Shown here: positions 11,133-23,356 of the stretch, piece by piece
Numbering within the stretch: the first letter of the stretch is position 1
Layout of the letters: each line of letters starts with the position of its first letter
Assembly (NCBI GenBank): GCA_018257865.1
Contig: JAEUBA010000025.1
Span: 62,001-126,000, forward strand
Direction of reading: 5' to 3'
DNA from: Stereocaulon alpinum
Taxonomy: Eukaryota > Ascomycota > Lecanoromycetes > Lecanorales > Stereocaulaceae
Length of the DNA: 64,000 bases
Notes under the pieces: generated by a model
What the model saw: the letters and a program-made list of their open reading frames with translations, nothing else
The model's database searches: none
Told to the model about the DNA's origin: nothing
Program-made: the position numbers and the translations under genes

Positions 11133-14100
11133 GCTTGAACAGGACTTGGCGTCAGATAAGACGTCCTCTAGATATAGTCTGATGCGTGAAGCACAACTGC
11201 TTCGCTTCTATGTACATATGTACTGCAAGATACCCTGTCAAGCTCAATATTATGTACTAGGCCAACATCCTCGGACTATACCATGCGCTCCTACCTTGAA
11301 GTATCGTGACGTAAACACCTTGACAGTCTTAGCTTGCAGTTCCGACGTGATGTCAGAGCTATGAATCTCAGACCCAATAGTCTCCGCGAAGAAATTTCAA
11401 AGCTGCTTGACGGATCTCGAAATGGAGAGTTACAGTACATCGTTGACCCGCTAGAAGATTGCCCCAACGCGCATCACCTAGGCGACGAGTCAGCCCAGTA
11501 AGGCTCCGGGGCGCACTTACTCCTTCGCGTCCCCAACACGCGACGAAAACATTCTGTCCTTTGCACATAGCCCTTTGTTCAGTGAAGCATGACATTCTTC
11601 TAAATCATGTTGTTCTGCGGTTTCTAGCTAGTATTTTACATGAGACTATAGGACTGCTGAGAACCTCGACTCCTGCCTCCAGAGGGCTGTGCGCACTGGG
11701 CCAGCCCAGATCCATTGAAGCCTCCGAACACGATTACCCCAAGTGCTAGAAAATACCCACAACACCGCCTGTGGTCCGTCAATTATTCCGCCCAATCCTG
11801 CCTCTCGTCATCCGCGGCATTAAGCAATTGCTGGCTGTACGAGAACGCAACCTGTTTGCAATGTCAGTGGCGACACGGCTTGCCTGTCTAGGTAGGTAAG
11901 AGCATACATCTCGGATGTTGATAATGCATAGAGCCACTATGGAAACCGTTTCGTCTTCCATTTCCCAGTGATGTGCACGACATCAGCGGACTTTGGTTCG
12001 TCCTCCTGCTTGAACCTCTCGACTGCGGAGCCTTCTACAACCCTCGCCAAGTTTCTGTCGAAAGCACCGGCGGTCTGCGAGTTTGATGATCGTATGCTTC
12101 TCGTGTTGAGTGACTGATGTGAGCTGCACTGCGTCTGCGTCGACCAATTGTCTTCTTCATGCGAGGGTTGGGGTCTTGTCATTGTGGAAGGAGTTGCTGC
12201 CTATGATCTTTCTCTCTTAGCAACGTCGAGAGATATTGATGGCTGCACAGGAGAAACAATCATGGCATACCAATTATGGAAGTCTGGCGGGGAGCCGGGT
12301 TTTGACTTTTCCCAGAGGTCCTGGCCGTGGCGACGACTCTTGCCGGCCGGAAAATATGGCTGTGGCCGTGAACGTGGCCGCGACTGGAACTCGGGTAGTG
12401 GCAAGATGTCTGGCCGGAATTGGAGACTTCGAAGATTCAGAACTCGCGTCTGTGAGCTTCTCGTTAACGATGTGATGTCGAGATCCAGGCCCGATTTTGC
12501 TGGAGAGTCCTGAAAAGCACTTTCGATTCCAGCTCCTCGTACCCAAGACTCTCTTTATGCATTCTCTCCCCATTTCAGCTGCAATGGGTGTATTTCAACC
12601 GTGCAAAGCCGTTGCGGAAGAACCCTTCACCGTCTACACTAACTGTGAGTGCCGCCATCTTCTGGGGTTTTGGCAAGCTCAACGTGACCTGCTGCGGCGA
12701 GGAAAGAAACCTCAACTTCAACTCCTTCGGCAAGCAGTGGGTATGATTCGTTAGAAGCTCACGGTGAAGTTGCTACTATTGATTCGTAGTGGGAACAGTT
12801 CTGACCGATTAGACCCTTCTGTTACTGGAAACATCCCACCTCGCTGAACCATTCTGGGGATGGATCTAGAGCTTGGGAAGGCCCAACCGATGCATTTTCG
12901 GGCCGAAGCGAAGCACATTCTGGGGGCGTTTTATGGTCTCGGGCTGCGGCAAGCCCTGTTGGACTTTATGCACTCTGAGGGCCAAGGCTTGTGCTCAAAT
13001 GGTCGTTCTTGGGCCCAACGTTGGGGTTACAGACGCCTTACCCTCAGGTGAAAACCATCCAACGTTGTGGCGCACTTACTAGACCGTGATCGATCAGAAG
13101 GGCGTTCAGATTGCATGATCTAATCGATCTTGTCGGCATTGCATGAACATGGTGTTTCTCAATCCATGATTCAAAGATTCAATTCTTGCCTAGGATGTTT
13201 TGATCGCGCCCCTTACTTCTTCCACTGCAAAGTGAGCTTATCTGAGGAAAGGACGGCTTAGTCCGTCTCTATTCGTTGTCTTCAATCGCTAAACATTCGC
13301 GGCTAATGCGACACCATGAAGATCTTTGGGCATTAGCAATCTCTATCACCAACCGGGCTTTTGCCATACGGGACGTAGCCAACCGCAGATGCATCTGTGC
13401 CAGTTCCATACACCAGCTTATGAACGTCCAGTATGCGGCCGCATTTTCGGCATCAGTCATTAAGGATGAGAAGCTACAACTTCGCCACCGCGTAAGCTGG
13501 TGAGATACGACAGTCTAGAGAGTCGTCTGTCAGCAAGCATGGTTTCATTGTATCTTACTGACGGATTCCTCGAATGAGCAGGCGGTGAAGTGAGAAGCGG
13601 AGCGGATATGTCCAGCCAGCATGATGGATCTTTGCAAGATTTACCAGCCGAGTTCTCAAGCGGTTAGAAAGTATGTATTACGATCAGCGGATTGGTCAAA
13701 GGAAAGTGGCATCATTCAACCTGAACGTCGATCAACATGAATGCCTCGTAATCTGCCAATCTATGGGAGTTTGACCAAATTATTTCTCTCATTCCGCGGC
13801 GAGATTCTCCAATCCCACGCTTCTCTACGCTTTGCTCAGCTCAGAGGACACCAATAATGGCGAGGTCAGTGGAAGTCGTACCAATCACGACCTTGCTGAC
13901 TCAGCTAGCTGTACGGTCAAGGCAAAGGCCAAGACCGTGTCTTGCCGATCTTCCCAACTGAGCACAGCTGAGCCTTCGAGCTGCATGCTGCGGCCGGGGT
14001 TGCAGGGATGCACTGAAGCAAGCCGCTGACGACGGTGATGCTAAGATGACGGAGTCGATGATCTTTTTCCAGAATGAACATGATCTCGTCTGAAGATGCC

Positions 14101-14516
14101 CGCCTTTCATATAGCGAAGCTGCCCCTTGAAGTGAAAACACCCGGAGCGATTATCAGTACAACGCCCTGACAAGCCCCGCTGACTTTGGGGGTATGCGCC
14201 ATTGCGTATCACTAGTAATTCATAATAAGGAGTGACCTCCGCCCCAACATTGACCCGTCTGCATTCATTTGTCTTGCATCTTTCTCATCCCCATATTCAA
14301 GGAAGCATCGCTGTCACTATGCATATATAGAAATCAGTGAAGAAGTGGAATATCACGCTCTATCACCTGTGTCTTTCGACGATTAATCCACTTCTCCTAA
14401 TGAGCCTATAGATTCACATTGAGCGTTGCGCACTATATTCACCCAGGAGTCTATCATGTATGTTTATACCTCTCATCTAATATGCTGTCACTAAAGTCTC
14501 CTACCTTACAGTGACG
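11133..14516. other. 3.4-kb stretch without a recognisable gene
   Basis: Both strands hold only short, overlapping open frames (for example 11459-11749 plus, 12148-12513 plus, 13276-13503 plus, 13901-14212 minus) with no domain, no consistent codon pattern and no convincing chain of exons. I found no terminal repeats or tandem arrays by eye. Just before the next gene, 14457-14511 looks like a 5' UTR intron (GTATGT donor, TTACAG acceptor). The region may be a decayed gene or long regulatory DNA between the two zinc-cluster paralogues. Confidence 0.4.
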
Positions 14517-16978
14517 ATGTCCTTCTCGGCGGAAGAACACTTTAATTTTGGAACCGGAGCGTCGGATGACGCTGCAGCTTACGAACCTACTCACACATCG
14601 AGAACCTCGTCCGCTCCCCCACAGAATATCACAACGACCTACAGTCCTTTTGAAGAGATAGACAAATTCTTCGAACCAAGCCCCAAGCGTGTCTTCGAGG
14701 AGGCAGAGACCAGACTCCAGCCTGTCTTGGGAGACATACATGTATGTCCAATTGATAGTATGACACCGGAGTGTTCGGCAATGCTGACCATATACAGGAC
14801 CTACAGCAAGCCACAGCGATGGACGCACACACCATATTCCGTAGCCATCCAATAGCGTCGCAAATGCCACAACCACAAGAGATAATGTTTGGTGGGAGTA
14901 GCTTCTCCTGGAATCCGGATTATGCCCAGAATCATCAGGCCAATATGCAATACTCGATGCCCCCAAACTTTACGCCTGCCCTCGGCCAACTCCCCCCATC
15001 GTATAATCTTATTCCACCATCCTACATGAATGCGCAATTCGTAAACCCCCGACCAGGTTCCTACGGTTCCTGGGATGCCGTGAACACGGTGGATAACAAT
15101 GCCAGACAACGTACCTCTGGAGAGCTCCAGCGCTCTTATAGAATCGAAGGATACCCATCAACACAGCCGCACGCCTTCAGTCGTGATCACACCCGATACC
15201 CACTTACGGGTGCCTCTCAAGCGGAGCTGTCATCTGAAGATAACTCTAGTGCGCTGATACACATCAATGGCGCTACACCGTTGAGCTCAAGACTAGCTAC
15301 GCCAAGTGACAGCAATCCTGACGATGGAACATCGAGCGGAAACAAACCAAACCCCATAAGGAGGCCTTTGACCCCCAAGCGAAGGAGTAATGCAAAGATC
15401 ATGAGAAAAGTAGGCAATTGCATTCGGTGCAAGATCATGAAAACCACTGTAAGCTCCCCTATTCGTTGTTGTCACCGTAAGGATTTGGCCATGCGTCTGT
15501 GGCATTGCCAGCCCTTCCAGTACTAGCAATTGGATGGTTTATCTGCTACCGCTTAATGACTTGCCCCGTCCTTTGCTCAAATCATTACTTTTGGCCCGCC
15601 GCATTTGGTCTGAAGTTGCGATCAGTACCGTACTGACTTTACACCGTTTCAGTGCGACAAAGGCAACCCATGTGCAAGGTGCGCCGACGTGCTTGGAAAG
15701 GCTCGAACTTACCACGCGCCATGTTCTCGAGACAAATTAGGCGATGTCTGTCTAGCCCGCCAAGGTCAGTGTCCACATTCTGTAAGGAACTCTTCAAACG
15801 TTAACGGAATGATTAGGGAATAGCGAATTTGATCAGGAGATCATGAGTTTTCGAAACTATCAATGGAAGTATATGTCGCAGACCAAAACTCTGCAGCTCA
15901 GCTGGACGCTTCCTAACGGCCGCGGATTCAATTTACCACAACTTATAATCGAATGTCGGGAGTTTGTACCGGGTCTCGGCGATGTTGTCTCCGCCCAATG
16001 GCAAGATAAGGGCCGAGTCACGGTGCTCTCCTTACCTACATATGCTTGTCATGACAAGCATCAGTTACTCCAAGCTGTTGGAGGATTTCTGGAAGCAGGA
16101 CGAACGGTGCTTGAGAATGAAATGCTGGATGGTGTCACTGATGAGCTGGAAAGCCTAACACTTAAGGAAGCTTACCGAGTCTCACGCAGGGACCAGAGTG
16201 GCATTCTCTTACTGGCCTTACGTATTCGTGCCAACACTATTCTGAGCGCCGGATGGGGTACCCCCGTCGGCGAAGAGACTCTAGGTATTCCAGAGCTTGC
16301 CAATGCAATTGCTGGCCATGTCGGAGATCGACCCTTACCGCCTGCTATAGACCATCAGATTGACGTTGCCATTTGGGAAACGATACAGAGAGATCAGGAA
16401 TTGTTGATCAAGGAGCTCAAGAGGAGGCTGTTCCAGCAAGCGGGGCGCAAGCCATGGCTTGAGATGTTCCTGACATTCTTTGTGTCTCTATCTAACGTGC
16501 AATATGTGCATGGTCAAGCAATGTCCTGGATGAAAAGCCAGCAACAAACGGTTAGTCTTGTCTGCCATACGTCTGTCGTGCCGATGCTCATGTTGCTGTA
16601 TAGGATGCGGCAGTCCCAGTGACCTACCAGGTCAAGAAAATGATCGATCGTTGGAATTATTCAGCGCAGAATATACTTCACCATTTCAGGTCCACATTCC
16701 GCGGAGATTTACCCCTCGTGGCTGCTCAGAAGAACCTGGGCGACTTTATTGCGCGAGAATGTCTGGACTCCGAGTCCGTGGTCTACGTCAAGAGTGTTCT
16801 GCGTATCCTCAGGGATCAGGGTGAGTCATTTATCCATTGTTTTGGAGACGCCTTGCTTATCAGTCTAGGTGAGAATTTGCTGAGGCAAACAATGGGGTCG
16901 GCGTTGGGCCAAGTCACCGAGTCAGGAGATCACTGGACTCGCCACTTGTTCATGCATCAATATCAGAAGATTGGCTGA
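14517..16978 (+). CDS. Atypical Zn2Cys6-type transcription factor, paralogue 2
   Basis: 682-aa paralogue of the factor at 7399-9494. Exons: 14517-14741, 14798-15448, 15653-15764, 15817-16550, 16604-16820 and 16869-16978. The zinc motif is NCIRCKIMKTT, then after a 204-nt intron CDKGNPCARC, then RTYHAPC, with the same C-x13-C end spacing and the same intron just before the third cysteine as paralogue 1. Exon lengths of 112 and 217 nt match paralogue 1 exactly. Here the region corresponding to two paralogue-1 exons is a single 734-nt exon. The N-terminal 280 residues are disordered and Ser/Pro/Gln-rich; the middle (CREFVPGLGDVV... and DQSGILLLALRIRAN) looks helical. The last intron is 48 nt, in frame and stop-free, so retention would also be translated. 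The gene ends only 83 bp from the convergent dioxygenase gene. Confidence 0.87.
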
Positions 16979-17061
16979 AGACGAAACTCGTAATGATCAT
17001 TACCATGTTATACCATACAAGGTATATCTCACATACTCGATACGGACACATCGATCCCTGG

Positions 17062-18415
17062 CTACCCATGATGCGCCGCTGCCGTTGCAACTGTAGTTGC
17101 GAAGTACGGATCAAAGTCAAATACTGGAATACACTGCTCTTCTACAGGCTTGAAAGCCAAGTAGGTCAGCTTTTCGTATCGTTCTGGCAAGGCCCAGCCG
17201 TTTTCACGATCTCGCAAGCCCAACCTCAGAATATGCCGCGCCTTGTTTGGCAAGTCCTGGAATCTGTTCCGAGCATGCAGGATGGCCAGATTATTCACGA
17301 ACTGAATGTCACCGGCCTGATGATCTAGCTCGATGGCAACTTCTTGCGCAATGCTCTGGACTGTTTCTAGAGCTCGCTTCTGCGTTGGCGACAGAAGCTC
17401 TGGATTCTCACTGAATGCTTGCCACACAAGCTGGACGAGCACACGACCGGCCGACTGAAAAATAACAGGGCCGCTCAAATCACGGCTGTTGTTGGTAGCA
17501 TGTCAGCACCCACGAACGAGTGGCGCTAGAGCAAATAAGCTTACATGCAATCCTTTGGCCAATCCCACTCCTGAGCCAGAACCCCCACACTATCTGAATG
17601 CTCCTCCATCATCCTATTATATATTGTGGAGAAGCTTGCCAGGTACTGCTCGCCTCCGATCGCCGCATTCTCTTTGACAAACATGGCCAATATCTCAGCA
17701 TAGTATCGGTCTGCATGAAATTTCTGCACAGCCAAACAACATCAGCCTGGCCTTGGGGCTTGCGAATTACCACATAGCAAAGAGCAACTCATACCAACCC
17801 TCCGGAACGCTTGGAGGCATTCAGCTGCACGTTTTGTCGGTTTTCCGGTCTTGGATCCTTCTCGGCATTCCGAAGATGGTCTAACATCACCCGAGGGTCA
17901 GCATAAGACGGTTGGTTTGTAAACCCCAAGTCTTGGCTCACTTAACGACATTCCAAAGGCATTTGTCACCCTCTCGGGCCCCACATACGAGGCCAGGCCG
18001 CAGTATGCGATTACGTTCTCTTCGTCATTATAGCGCTTTGGGTCTAGTCCACGGAGGACTGCGAAGCCAGCACCATTGTGCAGCCGGTCACTGATGTGTC
18101 GGAGTTGTATGCTCAATTCATTGGGTAGAGGAAAGGTTTCGGGGCTTAGGAAAGGGAGGTCTTTGCCGAGAGCTATGGGCACGGCTAGTCAGTCTACGCC
18201 GATTGAACGGAATGGCGGCTAAAACCTTTGAAGAACGTAACAGCTCTCTCTACAGAGCTGACATCCTTAGGAGTGAGGTGGATGATGTATTCGTGTTGTG
18301 CATTGCGGAAGGTGTTTGCATCCCAGCACAGGTCTCCCGAGAGGGACGGTGGGAAATGGGCAAATTCGTCAGTCGCAGCATCGTTAGCGCTCATGTATTG
18401 CGGAGGCGCAGCCAT
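17062..18415 (-). CDS. TauD/TfdA-family Fe(II)/2-oxoglutarate-dependent dioxygenase
   Basis: Predicted non-heme iron oxygenase of 369 aa. Five exons in transcript order: 18415-18226, 18172-17942, 17880-17795, 17723-17545 and 17485-17062; all phases agree. The iron ligands are visible: KFHAD supplies the His-x-Asp pair, and LAILHAR in the last exon supplies the distal His, followed by RHILRLGLRD, whose Arg fits 2-oxoglutarate binding. Upstream, LSPETFPLPNELSIQLR and AGFAVLRGLDPKRYN are typical of fungal TauD-like proteins. The substrate is unknown; fungal relatives act on taurine, sulfonates, aryloxyacids or in secondary metabolism, and nothing next to it indicates which. No signal peptide is seen, so it is probably cytosolic. 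The first donor (G/GTTTTA) is unusual but is the only one that keeps phase. Confidence 0.9.
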
Positions 18416-19418
18416 TTCCGAGTCGGCCTAGAATATGATTCGCTAAGCATACTACCAATCCTCGGGGCCCAATGGAGACCAATAGTATGAACGTGGCCAG
18501 CAAAGTACGTTTGCACTGTGAACATGCATGCGATGGTTACGTATGGCTGGACAACATTCGCCTGGCTATAAAAACACCGAAGAGAGGAGGGATCTGCTAC
18601 GACAGCTCCAACAAGCCAGCTGATAAAACAAGCAAGAAATGCGGCTCAAGCAGACCACACCCAACTACCAGAGTGGTCATGACTCCCTGTGACCCTCTAA
18701 ACTCTCCTCGCAGCCCATTCGAGCCTGACAGGGCTGGGCACAGCCAATCGCAGCCATCAATCGACGGTTCTTCTTGGCGATGCAGCTCGTTGCGAAGAAC
18801 ATGTTACCCTACTGCAAGCTTTCGCGAGATAGCGATACAGCCGAAACCGTTTTGGGGTTTGGGCTTGGGATCGCGGCCAATCACCGATGCTCGGCTTGCA
18901 TGAAGCACCGCTTGTTTTTGTAAGATGGTGGGCTCTAGAGGCTTACATAGCTTGCAGCTTGCATGGGCAATGATGGTTCATGGTGCCAGCTTCGGAGATC
19001 CGCGTTGGTTCTAGACTTTTGATGTCTTGGGAGACTTCGATGGGCTGAAAGAGTTATCGAGAGGGATATGCGATCGTGGGGAGTGTGCCTTGCGCATCGT
19101 AGATCAATCAACGCAAATCCTTGACCCTTTACACTTGTGGATTTTAACGGTACGTAAGAAATAGTATAGGTGGATGAATTGCCTGACAGCCAACCATGAT
19201 TCATATCACTAATCGCAAGTAGATACGTAGCTTGCAATACGTAACCCGCAATTGTATAAGCAGTAAGATCCGAGAGTACGTAGAAGCGTTCGCTATCCGG
19301 GGTCCCCTGCGGCAGGGATCAGTCGTATGTCCCCGTAGAATAGAAGATCGAGAGACAACAATAATGAACCTTAGCTAGCAAAACCAAGTTCCCCACACCG
19401 CCTCCCCCCCAAACAACC
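18416..19418. other. Divergent promoter region between dioxygenase and MAPR-like genes
   Basis: About 1 kb between two divergently transcribed genes. An open frame at 18472-18903 (plus) has no recognisable content. Several scattered CTTGCA- and ACGTA-containing words occur around 18895-19270, but no clear array. No RNA gene was seen. Confidence 0.35.
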
Positions 19419-20320
19419 ATGTCCTCCTCAACCCTCCGCTCGCGTACCAAACCCCCCGCAAACCCCCAGCCCGACTCCCCCACTACTCCCTTCACCAACT
19501 CAGCAGCAAAAGCAACCACTCTACCCGAAGAACACGACACCACCCCCACCCACCTCACACTCCTCGACATCCTCCGCGTCCTAGCAGGCCTCCTCCTCCT
19601 CTCCTGCACACTATCTTACTTCATAACCGGCACTTCCCTAACATGGAACTATCGTCCCGCATTCACGCGCCCAGCGAGGATAAGGGCATGGCTTGTACGA
19701 TCCCCCTCCTCCCTCCTCCTCCTTTCCCCCAACATCTACTCTAACTACCCCATCTACTACGCACGCAAGACTCTACTAACACTCTACAGCGCGGTCCCCT
19801 GCACCTAACAGACGCCCAGCTCGCTCTATATAACGGGACTGATCCCAACCTGCCGATATTGTTAGCTGTTAACGGGAGTATCTATGATGTTTCGGCTGCG
19901 CCGCAATACTATGGTCCGGGGGGTATGTATTCTTTTTTTGCGGGGAGGGATGCTACGAGGGCGTTTGTGACGGGGTGTTTTGAGGAGGATTTGAATGGGG
20001 ATTTGAGGGGGGTTGAGGAGATGTTTGTTAGTGAGGAGTTGTTGGGTGATGATATTGGGGGGGAGTTTAGTAGGGAGGAAAAGAGGGAGAGGAAGTTGAG
20101 GAGGGAGAGGGAGGGGAGGGTTGCGAGGAGGAGGGTTGAGGAGACGGTTAGGGGGTGGGAGGCGTTGTTTGATGGGGGGAGGGGGGGGAGGTATTTTTGG
20201 GTTGGGAGGGTGGATAGGGGGGTTGGGAGTGGGTGGGGGGGATGGGGGGATGTCAAGGGGTTGTGTGAGAAGGCGAAGGCGGGGAGGGGGGGTGGGCGGA
20301 GGGCGGAGGATGTTGCTTAG
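19419..20320 (+). CDS. Cytochrome b5-like (MAPR family) heme-binding membrane protein
   Basis: 268-aa protein from exons 19419-19694 and 19790-20320. A Pro/Thr-rich N-terminus precedes one membrane segment at about residues 50-68 (LLDILRVLAGLLLLSCTLSYF). After the intron comes a cytochrome b5-like fold: LTDAQLALYNGTD, ILLAVNGSIYDVSAAPQYYG, PGGMYSFFAGRDATRAFVTG. This matches the membrane-associated progesterone receptor group (Dap1/PGRMC), in which tyrosines rather than histidines bind heme. The C-terminal third is strongly charged (REEKRERKLRREREGRVARR). By family it probably sits in the ER membrane and supports P450 or sterol metabolism; that role is inferred. Exon 1 is C-rich on the coding strand while exon 2 is extremely G-rich, mostly through synonymous G-ending codons. 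Confidence 0.86.
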
Positions 20321-20510
20321 GGGGTTTGGATGGGGGGGATTGAGTTGTGTGGAAGGTTGTCGTGTCGTGTCGTTCGTTGCATTTAGCGAGGTAGGGATTG
20401 TGCGTAGATGTAGGTTTCACAAGTACTCCATTGATGCTATTCGTTGAAGGTTGCCCATGTGCGCACTCGTCGACCTTATGTTCGCCTTTCCACCCTCATA
20501 GACATAATAC

Positions 20511-21030
20511 CTACTCGGCAGCAGTCACAGCTCTCGCTATGCTATCGTCAGCACCCATGACCATGACCTGCGGTATTCCATGCCACTCACTGTAGATGCT
20601 CAACTTGCTATGCCCAACAACCTTCTTAATCTGTCCCTTCTCCTCCAGATCATTCAGCGCCTTCCGTGCCAAGCTTCCATTGATCTTCAGTCTATCGACG
20701 AGTGTAGCAACTGTGATGAGGCGGTAGGATTGGACGTCTTTATAGAGTTTGTCGGAGGTGGCTTTGTCGAGGACGACAGCGTGGTTGGCCTTGTCCTTGA
20801 CTATTGCAGGATAGAGGCGTCAGCGGATATTCCTCGTCGCTGTAGCTCGATTATATGAAAGAAGATGCGAGTGCTGGCGAGTCCAAGACATGGAGGTGGA
20901 GGCGCAACGACGTACCCTTGCCCTTTGACCACTTCTTCTTTTGCTTCTTGCCGGCACTTGCTGCTGCGGGTGCCTGTAGAGCAGGTTAGCCTTACCTAGA
21001 CCAATGCTTCCTTTAGAGAAGTCTTACCAT
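20511..21030 (-). CDS. rps25: 40S ribosomal protein S25
   Basis: Small-subunit ribosomal protein eS25, 98 aa. Exons in transcript order: 21030-21028 (only the ATG), 20973-20916, 20800-20591 and 20536-20511. The N-terminus APAAASAGKKQKKKWSKGK leads into VKDKANHAVVLDK, then SYRLITVATLVDRLKINGS, LARKALNDLEEKGQIKKV and GHSKLSIYTRAVTAAE, the expected family sequence and length. An intron directly after the start codon is common in fungal ribosomal protein genes. The gene converges with the MAPR-like gene, with 190 bp between stop codons. Confidence 0.97.
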
Positions 21031-23356
21031 GTTTGCGGATGTAGAGAGGTAATCGTCGCTGTCGTCAAAGAGGTTTGCTGATGAGATTCGACTGTGGGGT
21101 GGCTTAAGCGACGCGTTACCCTTTCCAGGCTAGTCTGAGTACTGGTCTTGGTATTTAATTTTCTTAGATTGGATTTCGAGATTCTTCATGCGCTCGCGGG
21201 TTCTGAGTCAAACGTATTTCAATACACATAGACCCCAGCCTTGTGTTGTAAGCTATGGAGTGACTAAATAGGACTATAATTGATTGCGAGGTCAACGACA
21301 CGTCCTGTATACTTCTACTAAAAATGAACATGATGGTTCCACAACCGTCCTGTGCTACCTCTTCACGCTCTTGTCGTCCTTGGCCATAACGTCTCGTTAC
21401 ATCCAAACCTCTGGCTCTCCAACATAGCGTCCGGGATAGAGAGGCCCGCATACCATCTCCTCATCCCAGGCCACCAATACTAATTGCCTTTTCACACAGC
21501 GCATCTCGTTCGCCTTTACCTTCCCTAGGGGCCTTCAGTGCTCCTTGAAGGTGCTTCATATCCACCATTACCCAATTCGCCTTCCTATATCTGATAATTG
21601 GGTCCAACCGCCTCCACCGTTGGTCTTGACGACAAGGTCTGCTGGATTGCCGGATAAGAGAGGGATATATAGTGTATATGTGGATATATCGAGGTAGCTG
21701 ATCTAAGTACTGGAGAAGGGGAGTGAAGTGACTTAGCCAATCAGCTTGATTGTAGCGGTGAAGAATGGTCGAGTTGAGGAAGGGCCCGAGTGGGGAATTT
21801 GACTTTCGTAGCCGAAGACCAAGTAAAGGTGAAGATGGAACGGACAAGAAGCCTTTTCGTGGGACTGAATCAGTCCAACAGGCCTTCTGACAAAGGAGTG
21901 GACACGTGTAGAACGATCTTTGTTATGTTACAGTCTGAATCCCGTTCAATCAAAGTCTCCTCCGAGCTGACTCGAATGCCGTAAGCCTGGAGTCCTTCTT
22001 CTCTGTCCCTTGTGCTCAAACGCCGATCAACAATCCTGCTAGGAATACCAGCATATCATATGATCTTTACCGGCTTTCGCTTGGCGTAGTATTAGGTATG
22101 CCATGCGCAACCCTCCCCCATATTTCCCCGCATTTTGGCCAGGGTTGAAGAGATTGCGTTGGCTTCAAGGGTGTCGTAGGCGACGTTGGTTGGGACAGAG
22201 AGGATGTAGCTTCGCCTTTGCAGGTCCATAGGGGAGGAGCGGCCGGTGTGGAAGTCTTCACGCCAACGCAACCAAGATTTTTGGACACTTCTCGAATCCA
22301 TATCTTTTCATATGCAACAAACAATCGTTGCGGGTATAATCCTCAATTCAGCAAATGGATGGCGACGTAAAGGAGACTCGTCTCTGACGACAACGCGCAG
22401 GCAAGCCGGAGATGGCGACAATGGCCGCTGATGTTACATTTGCAGTATCCATCTTGGACAGCCGACTTTTGATCGGAGTTAGCTTCATATGAACGAGCTC
22501 ATTGCAGCTCTCGTTAGCTTGTCAAATGACATCGGGAACGGTCAACCATTTGTGGCTAAGATTGTGCTGGCCACAAGCCACGATGGTGAGGCTAGCCTTG
22601 CATGATACACACGGATGGGCTTAGACGCTTCGAGCGTGGGGCACTGCTTGACGGATGCTACACCTGGGAAGACCATTCTCATCCTTCACTCCTCTTTCGC
22701 ATTGCATCCTGCTTTCGCTGCAAGAACGAATACATATAAGATGAATCCATAACTTCAATGAATGTCAACTCCGCTCCCAAGGCAAGCCGGTCAGTCCTGC
22801 GTCCACTCACCAGCGAGGATTTGGCTAGCCGCTGAGAGCACTGCCACTTTCACTCATCACTTCATCCTTTGGAAATCGACTCCTTCCACTATATTTACAC
22901 TAAGTCAAATCTTTCTCCATGTTCCAAGCGTTGGTGATGCAAAGATAGTGTATACGCATTGTTCCCCGGTTCGTCTGACAAGTGATTCCAGCTGTTGGCA
23001 TGATCCACCATAGCAGCCACATTCGAGCCCAAGCTGCGAGACTTTTTGCAGTGCTTCAATAACCGGTTGTTGCCTAAGGCTGCGATTTGGACCTCCTGCA
23101 TACAGAACTTTCCAAGCTTCTCTTCTCAAGCAGCCCAGGTCTATAATTGCTGAGGCTGCGACAGGAGCTAGAGATCCTATATCGTGGATTATCAGGAACT
23201 ACAAACTCGACAAGTCTTCGGCCTATACCTATTCGAAGCGCACAGTGCCATAACCATATTTACGAAATTCGGTCACGTCGTTTAGTGGCTTGCGTGCTTG
23301 GAGGTGACTGCCAAGGTGACTGTCAAAGGTACTGGCCCAGGCCGAAAAAGATAGCT
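21031..23356. other. 2.3-kb region with unresolved open frames
   Basis: Contains the rps25 promoter and, at the right, the NLR leader; the open frame of the NLR runs upstream to 23147 without an ATG. On the minus strand there are two unexplained frames, 21461-21847 and 22092-22301, treated separately. The remaining open frames are short and unconvincing. No repeats or RNA genes were recognised. Confidence 0.35.
21461..21847 (-). CDS. Doubtful hypothetical ORF, possibly a remnant
   Basis: 128 codons ending in a segment that looks protein-like (RKANWVMVDMKHLQGALK, then EGKGERDALCEKAISIGG), while its N-terminal half does not. A second minus-strand frame at 22092-22301 contains RSYILSVPTNVAYDTLEANA. 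The two could be exons of one decayed or multi-exon gene, but I could not find splice junctions that join them. I recognise no family. Confidence 0.2.
   Translation of the reverse strand: MSVPSSPLLGLRLRKSNSPLGPFLNSTILHRYNQADWLSHFTPLLQYLDQLPRYIHIYTIYPSLIRQSSRPCRQDQRWRRLDPIIRYRKANWVMVDMKHLQGALKAPREGKGERDALCEKAISIGGLG

Noticed and set aside
12148..12573. Overlapping 80-120-codon frames on both strands
   Set aside because: Three frames are open at once in GC-rich sequence and none has motifs, which points to compositional bias rather than coding.
18472..18903. 143-codon plus-strand open frame upstream of the dioxygenase
   Set aside because: No domain, no likely splice partners, and composition unlike the neighbouring genes; probably chance.
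21692..21707. 16-nt identity (AGGTAGCTGATCTAAG) with the first intron of the 47662-49058 gene
   Set aside because: About one shared 16-mer is expected by chance in 64 kb compared with itself. The surrounding sequence does not extend the match and no intron is evident there.
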